A DNA stretch of 64,000 nt, taken from Sipunculus nudus. Its lineage: Eukaryota; Annelida; Sipuncula; Golfingiida; Sipunculidae. Made by a program: the position numbers and the translations under genes. This document shows positions 1 through 12,521 of this stretch, in pieces (within the stretch, counting starts at the first letter, position 1; the number at the start of each line of letters is the position of its first letter). The notes beneath the pieces are model-generated. The model did no database searches and was not told the origin of the DNA. It was given only the letters and a program-made list of their open reading frames with translations. The DNA is taken from positions 25,954,214-26,018,213 of the forward strand of contig CM049320.1 of the NCBI GenBank assembly GCA_026874595.1. The letters run 5' to 3'.

Positions 1-3000
1 GTTCATGGGGGTCGAACAGTTTGTTTCTCTCTCTTTATCTGGGTAAACACTTAAAATGGGTAAACCTATTTAGATACCACGAGGGCAAACCGATCGATTT
101 CAATTTTTCTTTCTTTCTTATGCCATTTTTTGCGTTATATTTCTAATATGGGGAATTATCAAAAGCTAACACCTGGGCAAAACAGTCGTTATTGGGCCAA
201 GATTAGCAACTGGCATATATTTTAACCTTGATTTTATTTCCATGGTTTCTTTTCAATGTCATAATCTTATTCATGTCATAATTTAGGTTGTGGAGCAATT
301 TGAGATAGGAACACTGTGCAGTAATAAATAAAAAGTTCTATTACATCAAACCAACCAAATAACAGGCACTTGAAAAGTTTGCTACGATAGGGTCGTATTA
401 GTCAGTATTTTTATCAAATGCCAAATTTTAAATTGTTCATTTAGAGAATGATGCATTTTCAGATCGATAAAAAACATGCACATGATAGACATAGACATTG
501 ACATTGGCCAAAACGTATTTACTTAATTTTATCCTATTTATTTGTGCCTTGACCTATCGGGAATCAACTTCCTCCAATCACTTATAGCATAAAGCCTGCT
601 AATTGGATACTCCTCATTGCATTATTTTAAAGTGTAAAATACCATATTTGACCAGTTTTCTATTGATGGGGTAGCTTCAAGGCATATATTCTGTGGTGAT
701 AAACGATCGTTTTATTGGTTTACCAAAGTTTTACTACTTGGATGTCGGTTAATCATATACTACAGCTTTACGTGATATAAGATGAAACTTTAATCTTTCA
801 GTTTAAGTCTTGGATATAACATTCTTTAGTAAAAAGGATGAATATGATTTTAAAAGTACTCAGGTAGTCCGAGTAATAAAAAAATACGCTACCCAGCGAA
901 GTCAAAAGAGAAAACAGCAGCAAATGCATATTTTGGAAGTAGAGTCATCCGACAAGGACAGCTGTTTTTTTTACCAATCAGGGCGTCTTAGTTTCTTTAA
1001 ATACTTGCTTTTAAACATAAAGCCGCAGGCAGAACATAAACGCACCTCACGAAAATTACATTATATTCTAAATGTCTCCCTCCTGTACAGGTAAAGATCA
1101 CTCACTTATTCTACAAAAAAAGTGCAACATCAATCCATTTCGAGCATACACCAGAAATAAAGAACCAATGATACAATAGTACCTTGCTTATTTAACAGCG
1201 GCTGCATTGACGAAGCTGCCGGATTTTGTCATCAAAGCTATATCCTTCGTTTGTGTAAGCAAGTTATCAATTTGTTAATTTGTAATATTTGCTGGGCTTT
1301 TACCCAGACCCGCGACGCCATGTCGTCCCTTGCTTGCCTCTTCCCGAGTGATTTGAAAGTCAGGAAATTTAGCTTCCAACTTTATACGATTTGAGGGAAT
1401 CATATTAGTGATATGCTCCGGAATTCACGGAATGGGAAGGACGAGTTGTCTTTCCTATAGAACACAAGGCAATTTCAACCATCTGTTTTTAAACTTTATT
1501 TTTGCGGACAAGCACATATACGGTCTAATCATGAGCACTGTGAGTTGTCCGGCCTTATTAGATGATTTATAAATATAACCAAACGAGTAAGTGGCTCTCT
1601 TTATTGCCTTTTTTACGATTTACCGTACTCAAGTAACGGTACCTCTCCATCACGAAATGTGGTAAGAAATAAAATGTAAATGAGAGGGAATCACAAGGTT
1701 CACACTTAGGCTTTTTACTTTCTAACATGCAAATGTCAGGGGTTCACTATAGCTTCCTTAAAGGTAGTTAGTGATAAGAGTCTGTTCCATCTCCTCATAT
1801 CCACCTGTTTTTTTTAATGAAATTCTGTATTTACTTTATTAGGACATTATTTTGAACAAGGTAAATAAATACCTAGCTTACACCTTGTTTAAGGATTTTT
1901 TTTTAATATCATAGAAATAAGTCTACATTTTACAACATATCAGATCAATTTATGGCGGTCAAGGTTATTGGTCACATGCAAAAACAGTCTCAATGGACAG
2001 CTGCTGATTGGATGATGTCACTTTCACACTCTAAAAAATAAATCAGCTGAAACAAAGATGGCTACTCATGCAAGGACACATCATATCTGCCAGATCATTG
2101 TGTAGAGACTGAAGGGTTATGAAACATAAACTGTGGATTTATTGTAAAATTCTTAATTGCTATATTAGATTGTCACTTCCACAAGTAGTTTTCTAGGAAA
2201 TTATTGAAAATTTAAACTTATCTACGAAAACAGGTGGACAGCACGTGGTAAAACGGACTATAATAATAAGTAAGATCATTACTAATGGTCTGACAGGGCT
2301 AGTTTTCAGCAAACTCAAAGGATGTAATTTTTAATGATGTGTGAGTGTCCTTTTGCCTGCTTTTATTAAAAATACAAATAACAACATATCCCCCCAAGGA
2401 TTTAACCAGTGGAATTCAACTTAAAATATGCATATATATTAAATATACAGTTATGCACATATAATATAACATATGCATATGTATAATTAGGGGCAGACAC
2501 AGAGTAGTTAAGAAATAAGATTTCCTTTCTTGTGTATGTAAGAATTCCTCAACGGGTACCAAGGGTTCATTTGGTCTGAGCTACTTCCTCAAAGGATTTT
2601 GACCTAAATGATATTTCATATATGAATGTAATCCAGGTGAGTCGAGCATTTGCTAGACATACGTTCTGAAATTGTACCTTCCTGTCGCCATGGACCAAAA
2701 AAAAAGAGAATAACTATTAAATTGTAAGATAAGTGAAACTTTAAATTCAGAGAAATTTTATTAAATTGTCAAAAGAAAATGGCAAGTCACGAAAGACAAT
2801 TGTCTGGAGGATTGGGAAATTTAACAAAGCTTTCCCGAGGAACCAGAATAATGTACCCAATGCATTTGTGGTATTGTGCTTTAATACATATTTGGTTAAA
2901 TCAAATTTTAAAATTCTATATGATGTGAATTGACAATTTTCCCTAATTTTGGGTGTTCGATGGCTTTCAATTCACTTTGCACGGCTCAATTTCGGGTTAT

Positions 3001-3230
3001 GTTTGAGAATCGGTCAGTGGAAACGTGGAAACAATGAAAAGGGATTTCTTTTTTATTTTGGAGCAGTGGATTTCACCGGTTGGTCTCTTATCAAACGCAC
3101 TAGTGAATATTAATATCCAAAAATGAGCCTCAAGTAACGTCGTTTTTGTGTTTTGTTTATTAAATTGCAAAGATTTGGGTCTTTATAAAAACGAACATAA
3201 ATATTTGTTTCAAAGCGGAAACCATATATA
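1..3230. other. AT-rich non-coding stretch, nothing recognised
   Basis: I see no exon with a convincing pair of splice signals and no recognisable protein motif here. The longest open frame (810-1094, plus) is basic and low in complexity, with no family resemblance. The stretch holds scattered A/T runs and short TA/CA patches around 2,420-2,490. Confidence 0.6.
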
Positions 3231-3239
3231 CAAACACAT

Positions 3240-3475
3240 ACACACATATAGATGGAAAGGTTACACACATCAGTTGCACTACCGGTGGGATTCGAACCAA
3301 CGATCTTCCAATTTCCGGTGCGGGTCCACGCCAGGTCCCAACCCCTCTGTGTTTTTGCACCCTTTAATAGGAACCAGCGAAGTGACGTCACGTTAGTGAC
3401 GTCATATTCTCACCAACTACATGTGTCGGCACGGCGACTTTTCATGCAGAAGTAAGAACTGATGGCCTTATATGG
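3240..3475 (-). repeat. tRNA-derived SINE copy 1
   Basis: Read on the minus strand, positions 3298-3288 match the RNA polymerase III B-box consensus exactly (GGTTCGAATCC), preceded by the GGAAATTGGAAGATCGT block that is also found in the copy at 3540-3720. This is the hallmark of a tRNA-derived SINE. The flank at 3410-3480 (GTGCCGACAC... and GCCGCACACCATAT on the minus strand) recurs at 18,390-18,460. The open frames that cross this interval on both strands are shadows of the repeat, not genes. Confidence 0.7.
3383..3404. promoter_or_regulatory. Two CRE-like palindromes inside the SINE
   Basis: The palindrome TGACGTCA, the full consensus site for CREB/ATF bZIP factors, occurs twice at 3383-3390 and 3397-3404, centre to centre 14 bp. 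The sites lie inside the SINE body. The sequence match is exact; any regulatory function is inference. Confidence 0.35.
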
Positions 3476-3479
3476 TGTG

Positions 3480-3483
<4 letters not shown>

Positions 3484-3535
<52 letters not shown>
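3484..3535. repeat. (TA)n microsatellite
   Basis: This is an uninterrupted TA dinucleotide tract separating the two SINE copies. The open frames across it (poly Tyr-Ile) are artefacts. Confidence 0.95.
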
Positions 3536-3539
<4 letters not shown>

Positions 3540-3547
<8 letters not shown>

Positions 3548-3720
3548 GAATAGCCATGCTGGTTGTTTGTATGTAGATAGAAAGGGTCTACACAGAAAAG
3601 TCGGGTCACTGCTGGTAGGTTTGGAAGCCACGATCTTCCGATTTCCGGCTCGGCTGCATTAACCACTCAAGTCATCAGTTCTCCCTGCTGTATGCAAGGT
3701 AGCCGTGCCGACAATATGTA
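3540..3720 (-). repeat. tRNA-derived SINE copy 2
   Basis: On the minus strand it reads from GAGTGGTTAATGC (A-box-like) through GGAAATCGGAAGATCGTGG to a decayed B-box, then a tail shared with 18,320-18,360 (AGCCATGCTGG, TAGATAGAAA on the plus strand). It is the same family as copy 1 and in the same orientation. Confidence 0.65.
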
Positions 3721-4446
3721 TTTACCTTGTCAGAAAAATTATAGAATCGGACCATAAGACACAGGCACTTTAGATAATGAATTTGTCACAAAATGCATAC
3801 ACAATTGACACATGAATGTCAAGATACTGTTTAGTATCAACCCTTAAAGGTTTAAGCCAGCTCTCTACCACGTCATATTTACTACTGAACTAGAATAGTG
3901 CACTTTTGAAACATTTAATGTACGAAACAAACATACTCAGTCAATCTGATGCATTATCTTCTAACGTCTAATTCGAAATTCTTTGAAATATAAAATTAGA
4001 GCTGATAGCTAGTAATTAAAGTACGGCTTACAGAGCGATTAGGTCCTCGGTTTAGTTTATCATCGGTGCTGCTTATTATCCATGTTTTATTTTGTACGTT
4101 AATAAACAGTCGCTTAGGTTTGTATTGCCCTCAAATAGAACTGACCGTAGTGGGTAGACAGGGAAGGATTTTAAAACTGCACTAAGGGACACTGCATTGT
4201 GATATTTTGTTACTTTCATACATTTCATCCTCCTCTGTATTGATACAAATGCTTATTTTTTTTTTTTTAATTTTGTTTAGTGTTTTTCTTTCGTTTGTAT
4301 TGCTCGCAAATAGAACTGACTGAAGTCGGTAGGAACAGAAGGTTGTTAATACTGCACCATCTACAAGGACTTTAATACTGCAACAGAGCCTGAGAATACA
4401 TGATAGAAAAAGTAAAGAAGAATTTGTTTAATTCAATATAATACTT

Positions 4447-5560
4447 TCTTGGAAATGTTCATATTTTAATGTGATAAATTGGTAACGTGAAAGGGTTCAT
4501 ATCAAAACAGAAAAGAAGTATGCAGGCTTTTTCCAAATGGTTTGACGGATAAATGCCTTTTCAAACGCACAAAAACCAGAAACCAAATATAAATGACTCA
4601 TGCACGTTTTATTTTCAAATCAAATTACAAATGCGAAACTTTTATTTTTAAATGTAAAATGGCTTCGGCTTGATAAAATCCACAGTGTCTGAGCTTTACC
4701 GGCCGGGTATTTTTTTTAATATTTAATGTCAAAATGGAGGTAGCACATTTTCTCTATCCACTTAATGTTCAAAATTGACATAGAAATTAGTTAACGCGAT
4801 CATTGGAAAAAAGATCTTTGGAAGCGTTGTCTTCATCGGCCTGGTAAATTATCACTGAATAATAAAATTAGTTTATTAAGCATACATGAATGTAAACTGT
4901 GAAAAGGCTTGAAACTTGGGCATCAGGAAATCATATGACACATTTTTTAAAATGCCACTAAAGTCACACAATATATAACATATGTTAAGATGATACATGT
5001 CAGTTTGTGCTTTGTGTAGTCATAGTTTCCCACAACAAGAGTGCCACAAGAAGCTACGACAGCTGGAATGTCACGGAAAGTCACATGACGGTCATACAAC
5101 AGGTCACTGGTGTACGATCGTAAGAGAAAATTCGGTTATAAGGAGGTATTTTATCGTCCACAAAATCCTCCCTTCGACGTGTGTGGTCATCGTTAGTCGA
5201 AGCTAATCTTTAAGTTATCTTTATGTGGTCGCAGGTTATCGTACTATCATCTTGCGACTTTCCTACCCAGTCGCAACCTGCAACATACCTCAACGACCAG
5301 TGAACGGTCATAAAGAAAGTCTCACGACAGTCGTGAGACCATCGCACTGTCACATGTGACTAATTGCAAGGTTGTCTTTCATGGTCGTACGCTGGTCGTA
5401 CGGCAAGTCGCAAAAAGTCACACATCTACTCGCAAGTGGTCACCGGTGGTTTTTCGATGTTCGAGTGATACTTGTATAAATAGTCTTAATATGACCCCGT
5501 CTGTTTAATGCCAAATATTCGCATTCATCAAACACGACCCCCTTTTTCTACGACTAGACT
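4447..5560. repeat. Direct segmental duplication, copy 1
   Basis: This segment aligns collinearly with 8,900-10,075. Shared blocks include AAGAAGTATGCAGGC, GCTTCGGCTTGATAA, AAGTGGTCACCGGTGGTTT and CGACTAGACTCTG. Divergence and small indels are spread evenly, so it is not recent. At 4,797-4,845 it contains the counterpart of the putative signal-peptide exon of copy 2, but the position matching the copy 2 ATG reads GGA. The copies could be fragments of a dispersed repeat or traces of an ancient gene duplication. Confidence 0.75.
5319..5339. repeat. Perfect 10-bp-arm hairpin
   Basis: The arm GTCTCACGAC is followed by one base (A) and then its exact reverse complement. The surrounding ~400 bp are unusually rich in GTCGCA/GTCAC-type words in both orientations, and this character is partly kept in the duplicate near 9,780-9,960. 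Confidence 0.7.
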
Positions 5561-5563
5561 CTG

Positions 5564-5568
<5 letters not shown>

Positions 5569-5607
<39 letters not shown>
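5569..5607. repeat. (TA)n microsatellite
   Basis: A TA tract followed by a short GA-rich run (5,622-5,645) marks the right end of the directly duplicated segment. Confidence 0.95.
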
Positions 5608-5610
<3 letters not shown>

Positions 5611-5989
5611 GTGTATATATATAGAGAGAGAGAAAGAGAGGGAGGCAGTCAGGTTATAAAAGAGAGGAGCATATAACAGCTCGGACCATAGAATATTAGT
5701 TTGACTAAGTGTATAAGATGTAAGTCTCACATATTATGTAAGGAGTAATAATGCTGGGAGAGGCTTAGAGCATACAACATCCCCAGAAATACCTAAGTTC
5801 TTGTAATGGTCATTAATCTGATGGAGACATTAATAACTGGCCAGCCATCCGTGATTTAGTGTTTCGTCTACATGTTTGTAATCTCCATTCAACCAACAAC
5901 CCATCAACCATACCTAACACCTAGGATAGAGTGTGCAGCACCAATTAAGGGGATATATTATATAGAACTAAAAAAAAGTTCTGAAACTT

Positions 5990-8565
5990 TATTCATTTTT
6001 GTGAGTGTAAGAGAAACATTATCCTTCATTGCCCCCCCCCCCCCCACTGATGAAAATGCACATAAAAATATCCAACTGATTTCAAGGATATGTGTTGCTA
6101 TGGAAATGATCAAAACTTTATTAAGGCAATGCACATAGAATATATAATATTTAGAGGAAATATTTTAAATACGCGTTTACTTATATTTTTTTCAGTTACT
6201 GACACAGGTTCAATTTAAAAAAGGGGATAAACTGCTGTTGTTTCATTCCTGTGTAACTTATGTTAATGTTATATCTTCTTCCTGTCTAGTGTTTTTGGAA
6301 GCCCTGTATATGATATACTGACACTAAAAGAACTGTTATGAACAGATTTGTCTCTTTCTACTCATACATATATCACCATTTTTGCTATTTCATTAACCTG
6401 GCACGGTCCTATTTTTTTCATTAATTAAGTGGCAAATGAATATCAAATTATTATTTCACTTATTGATGTCCGCCAAGCTTTTTCTCTCTTATCACATAAT
6501 ATCGCATGGTCATATGTATATTAAACAATATTTGTCAGTCAATTTTCAATTGAACAAATGTGTTACTTTGTTACTGAAATGTGATGTATATTTTTCAATT
6601 GGCAATATATATTCAAAGCAGGTATATTAAAGACGTGGTTAAATCCTACCCTTCTTGGAGGCAGGGTACGTAAAATGTCTGGACTTGACTATCTGTCATT
6701 CCCGTGCTCCTATCGGGGTCATGTAAGACCGGCAGGAACAAGTATAAAATTATGTATACTATACAAACCCATAAGCAGCTGTAAATTTTCATGCAGTTTA
6801 GCCTGTTACACGTTTGTTAAGAGGCACAACGAAATATGTATTAATTAATTCTTCAGACAATTATACGTATGTCATTTAATTTTACAGTAAACAATTTATA
6901 AGCTGATTACGGGCAACGAGTCGACACGAAACTTGCGAACCGTGGCGACTTCATTAAAGGCATAACATACAATAGAGGCATTCGCAGCTAAGGGACCAAT
7001 GACATTATAATCCATATCAGATACATAACAGACATGTCATATTTCATATATAACACACAATGTAACAGTCAATCTGTACAATCAGCCATTTTATGTAATA
7101 CCAAAATATTTCAGTCATTTCGCGAGTTGCCTGTGACCACAATCATTACTACTAGCGTCAGTCATTTCATGGAATGGCCGAAATTTATGCCTAGTCAGTA
7201 ATTGTGATGATTGGGTTCAAAAGAATGTTAAGCTGATGGGATTACATTATTGAGAGCGAGATTCGCCAGACATTTGATTTTAAGCTATTCTGTTATATTG
7301 AATTTGTATGTTTTAACTGAAAATGACACAGTTAAAATTATAAAATAAGAAAGAAAGTGGAGCTGAAGTCTTCTAACTGTAAAAATAGAAATTGTGGCCT
7401 GAAACCATTCAACCTTAAAACAAAGAGAAAGGTGATTATCCTAAAAGTATACGATATGACACATTCAATTGAAAAAAAAATCAATTGTAAAAGTTATTAA
7501 TATTTCCCAAAAAAAGGTTAAAAAATGTTAGATGATTAAATATTTCTTGGATGTTTGTTATATAGTTTTTACTGATATTCTATGAAAATTTGTCAAATAT
7601 TCTTGATTTATTCAATGTACCAACTACATGCATAGCACACCCTTGTCAGCTTTAAGAGAAAGAATGAAATGCTACACAATATACAACAATTTGCCAGTTT
7701 TATCTGAATATGTTATTCAAAATATTATTTTTCAATTTGAAAATCAACCTACTTGACAATTCAAAGAGACAACAGATTAAAAGCATTCGTACTTGATAAA
7801 AATACCTTTTCTCTTGACTGCAATTTATTATTTATAAGCTTAAACCTATTACAATTGACGGCTCAAAATGTTACACTAAATACCTTCAGAACCCGTGTAT
7901 TTAATGCTACACATAAAAAAGGGGTCTTAATGAATATATGGACTAATGCTTTACTTGACTTAAACATGTGTAAATGAATAATTATATAAGTTTGTAACAT
8001 TCAATATTTATAAAAATGTAATTAATGATTATAAATATATTAAGCTTGGAATATAAGATCTGCTAAACCGACACAAATATGGAGGATTTTTCCCACTGCC
8101 ACTGATGGCTTACTGAGACCCCGTATTGTATTAGTTTCTTAGCCCGCTGCTCAGCTAATACACGGACATTGTTGTAGGGTTTCCAGGAAGCTGGATCCTT
8201 CGCATTATTACCACCAAAGGGGATTAATGATCTGTGGGATCCTAGTCCCTTGCTAAACTAACACAGCACAATGGCTTTCTCCACCACTGCTTACTGTTAA
8301 TGGATACCTGGCAGCCCTTGTGGGGAAATATCATAAAATAGTTGATCTGTTGATAAACATCTGTTGATATCTCACTAATCTAACTGTTACACAGACTGCC
8401 TGATTTACAGTCCGGCAATTTGTGTAATAATGACCATTCACTTTCCGTCATTTCATGAAAAGACCGAACATTATAGTCATTACACGTTTCGACTTGTGGT
8501 GACAGGCATTACGCAAAATGCCTGGAATGTTTAGGCATTTCACTAAATGACTAATTTCACAGATG

Positions 8566-8570
<5 letters not shown>
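5990..8570 (+). repeat. Inverted duplication, left arm (~2.5 kb)
   Basis: The reverse complement of this interval aligns with 20,578-23,125 over its whole length, with moderate divergence and indels. Clear anchor blocks are TTAGTGAAATGCC near 8,540, the GTTTAGCAGATCTT block near 8,060, and CATAGCAACACATATCCTT near 6,090. No protein family is recognisable in the open frames (for example 7,753-7,977), and none is preserved between the two arms. It is either a pair of copies of an unknown transposable element or a large inverted duplication. A poly-C run lies at 6,032-6,045. Confidence 0.8.

Positions 8571-8637
<67 letters not shown>
8571..8637. repeat. (TA)n microsatellite at inner end of inverted arm
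   Basis: A 67-bp TA tract directly abuts the inner end of the left arm. The right arm has an equivalent (TA)n at 20,538-20,577. Confidence 0.95.
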
Positions 8638-8643
<6 letters not shown>

Positions 8644-8899
8644 CACCGCTATTGATGAACTACTTTTGCAACTTCTATCATAAAGACTAAACATACTATA
8701 AAGTTTTCTACCCGAAAAGAGTGAAGTTTCTAAACATTTTCTGGTCAATAGTCAACACCCTGCTTGACTTTCCTTCGTCACCAATACAGTGTAAATTTTA
8801 AATACATCTCGTTACATTCTCACAGAGCACACCTTGCCTAAATGTGGAAACAGAATCAAACCATTCACACGCGGGATTTGATATATTCAGTGTTATACC

Positions 8900-10075
8900 T
8901 CCTTTGAAATATTCATTTTTTAATGTGATAAATTTGTATCATGAAAGGGTTTATATCAAAATAAAAAAGAAGTATGCAGGCATCTTAGAAATAGTCGGAC
9001 GGGGAATATGCCTTTTCAAAGACCAGATAGCCAATATAACTGACTTATGTGTGTTTTATTTTACAAATCAAAGTACAAGTAAGAATCATTTTTAAATATA
9101 AAGTAACTTCGGCTTGATAATTCCAGAGCGTCCGTGCTTTATTGGTCGGTTTGATATTTTTTTAATATTTCATTTCAAAATGGAAGTAGCACATTTTCTT
9201 ATTCTTCATCCATTTAATGTTCAGAATTAAAAAAGAGATTATCTTACGCGATATAAGCATTATGAAAAAGATTATTGGAAGCGTTCTTTTCATGGGACTG
9301 GTAAGTGATCACTAAGAAATTATATATATTAATTATAATTAATAATTAATTAATATAATTATTATTAAGTATATATAATTATATATTAAGAATGCAGGAA
9401 TGTAAACTACGAAAAGGCTTAAAAGCTGGGGCCAGACAATTATCTTACTATTATTTATAAATGCAAATAAAAGTTACATAATAAATAAAGTATGTAACTA
9501 TGATACACGTCAGTTGGTGCTTTATATAGTCTAATTCATGATATTCCTAACACTCTGAAATAATGTTCCCACAACAAGAGTCTCTTAGAAGAAACGACAG
9601 GTTGAAAGTCACGGTCAGTCACAAGACGGTCATTCGACAGGTCACTGGTGAACGATCTTAAGAGAAATTCGTCTGTTAGCAGATCTTGATGCTGCAAAAA
9701 AATCCTCCCTACGACGTGTGTGTTAATTGTTAGACGTATCTAATCTTTAAATACTCCTTATGTGATCGCAGGTTATCGTACTATCATCTTAAGACAGTCC
9801 TACTCAGTCGCTGCCCAACCGACCAGGGAATAGCTATAAAGTTATAGTCGTAAGATCATCGCACTTTCTTGTGTGACTAATCGCTGGGTTGTCATTCATG
9901 ATTATACGCGGGTCTTATGGCCAGTCGCAGAAAGACACACGACAAGTGGTCACCGGTGGTTTCTGATGTTCGTGCGATTTTTTTTGTATATATGGTCTCA
10001 ATATGACCCCCTCTGTTTTATGCCAATTCCCAATCATTCAACACGACCCCCTGTTTTCCGCGACTAGACTCTGAA
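8900..10075. repeat. Direct segmental duplication, copy 2
   Basis: This is the partner of 4,447-5,560 (see that entry). It contains an extra AT-rich insertion near 9,320-9,385 after the putative signal exon and ends at the same CGACTAGACTCTG block. Confidence 0.75.
9262..9300 (+). CDS. Putative signal-peptide exon (orphan)
   Basis: ATG opens a 13-codon frame, MKKIIGSVLFMGL, followed at once by a strong donor (GTAAGT). The composition (two Lys, then a hydrophobic core) fits the n- and h-regions of a signal peptide. The exon ends in phase 0, unlike the other signal exons of the window, which end in phase 1, so it cannot be joined to the lectin exon at 11,046. The directly duplicated copy at 4,797-4,845 keeps the codon spacing and the GT donor but has GGA in place of ATG. 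No downstream exon was found. Either a decayed gene 5' end or a chance open frame is possible. Confidence 0.3.
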
Positions 10076-10079
10076 CCCG

Positions 10080-11040
<961 letters not shown>

Positions 11041-11045
11041 ACCAG

Positions 11046-11268
11046 GACTCAGGAAGGGTTTTGGGACCGATGCCATACTTGAGTCAGGTAAATGGAAATG
11101 GGAACACTTCGGTGGAGACTCAGAGACTCCTGGTGGGGGCCGAACAAACCAAGTGGGATGCATGCTGAATGGCTCGCCTACATAGAAAAGGAGACACTGG
11201 AGCTTCGTGACACGGGATATATGGACAACTTCAATCTCCTTTGTGAGAAGCAGATCCACTGTAGTTGA
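11046..11268 (+). pseudogene. Frameshifted C-type lectin last exon (paralogue of gene B exon 3)
   Basis: This aligns end to end with the terminal exon of C-type lectin gene B (33,976-34,196), including the acceptor ACCAG, the KWKWE core, the PSG block and the RDTGY...LLCE C-terminus. A three-base deletion is followed by a net two-base insertion at the site where gene B reads GACACTTGGTGG. This throws the second half out of frame, and the first-half frame meets TAG about 20 codons later. After the shift the frame is open to a TGA at 11,266-11,268. No upstream CTLD exon and no phase-matching signal exon were found nearby. It is almost certainly a dead lectin exon, although its homology remains easy to read. 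Confidence 0.85.
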
Positions 11269-11499
11269 TCATAATAAGGGATACAATGGAACTCGATCTT
11301 GTAAACTTGCAGATTTAAGCTGGGAAATCAAACGCATACTATTGCATATAACTGATTATTTCCATTCATAATAAATGCATCCAAAATCCAATACAACAAG
11401 TTTGCAACACTCATTGGAAGGACACTTGATTGAAAAGATAACATACATTTACAACCTTTTTTTGTGTGTATATACATGTATACATACAGATGCATATGA

Positions 11500-11559
<60 letters not shown>

Positions 11560-11960
11560 AGAGTCAGGGTCGTTCGGCCACACGCATAGAAGGCTGTCAG
11601 GGACACTCGGCCACTCGCATAGCAGGCTGGAGTAAACTTTGAATCTGCATGTATGCGTGATTTTCATATGGATTATGTGGCTGTTCGTTTCTGAATTTTG
11701 ATAAAGTGTTGTAAGATCTGACATGCCGCCTCTTAAACGGGTCATTCAATCTGATATTCACCTAAAATTTGCAGAGACAGCACAAAACATTATTTCTCAC
11801 AAGCTTATTTAAGTTGATGCTTAAGATGTGAATATAGAGAAAAAAATAATACGCTTGTTATGTATATAAATTTAATTTTAAGTTACATAATTCAATATTA
11901 TAAACACGAACGAAAACAGAAAACTGCATTATATTTGTGTAAAAAAAACACGGTTACACT

Positions 11961-12000
<40 letters not shown>

Positions 12001-12500
12001 GTAACTTATTCTTGCTAATTTATGTTTTCGAAATTACCGTTTCTATCATCATTGTCAGAGACAGTATATATATTACGCCAATTTAATTTTTTTTATAGGT
12101 CTTTATATTTTAGTCATTTTGTAAATTGTTCTTACATCCCACATCAAGGAGTTTATATTTTGTAATATTACTATTATTATTTACTTTGTTTGCCACGGCC
12201 CTTGTTGTAACTCTTGCCTTGCCATATAGCCACTCAGCTGGCTTTCGTATTGCAATTGGTGTGGCTTCCCAGCTCGGACTCCTCGAGGGCGGGGCACCTA
12301 GAGCGTCGGGCAAGGGAAGACGGGTTGATTGATAAAAGGGACTATGTGGACAGCAGGGCCGGCAGGTAGGGTGACCGGGAGATAACGTGAAGGCACTGGA
12401 TATACTTGGGGATCTGTAGCATACCTGACTCGGATGATCCAAAGTCAGGTCACAGTATAAAACTTTACAGAAGACGCGTGTGAGGTGGTCAGATGGTCGG
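11269..12500. other. Non-coding with microsatellites
   Basis: No gene is recognised. Positions 11,501-11,557 are (TA)n and 11,962-11,997 are (CT)n. The stretch 12,110-12,480 is more GC-rich than its surroundings and directly precedes the retrotransposon gag-like frame, so it could be the 5' LTR/leader. I could not find a matching direct repeat downstream of the pol remnant to prove an LTR. Confidence 0.5.
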
Positions 12501-12521
12501 ATATTACAGTACCTTCATACC

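Noticed and set aside
3462-3666. Open frames with poly Tyr-Ile on both strands
   Set aside because: They are translations of a (TA)n tract and SINE sequence. The same applies at 8,557, 10,363, 11,375/11,449, 33,146-33,455 and 40,466.
6032-6045. Poly-C run (also 25,280-25,294 and poly-G near 42,252)
   Set aside because: Simple homopolymers; no evidence for a functional element, and their exact lengths may be sequencing-dependent.
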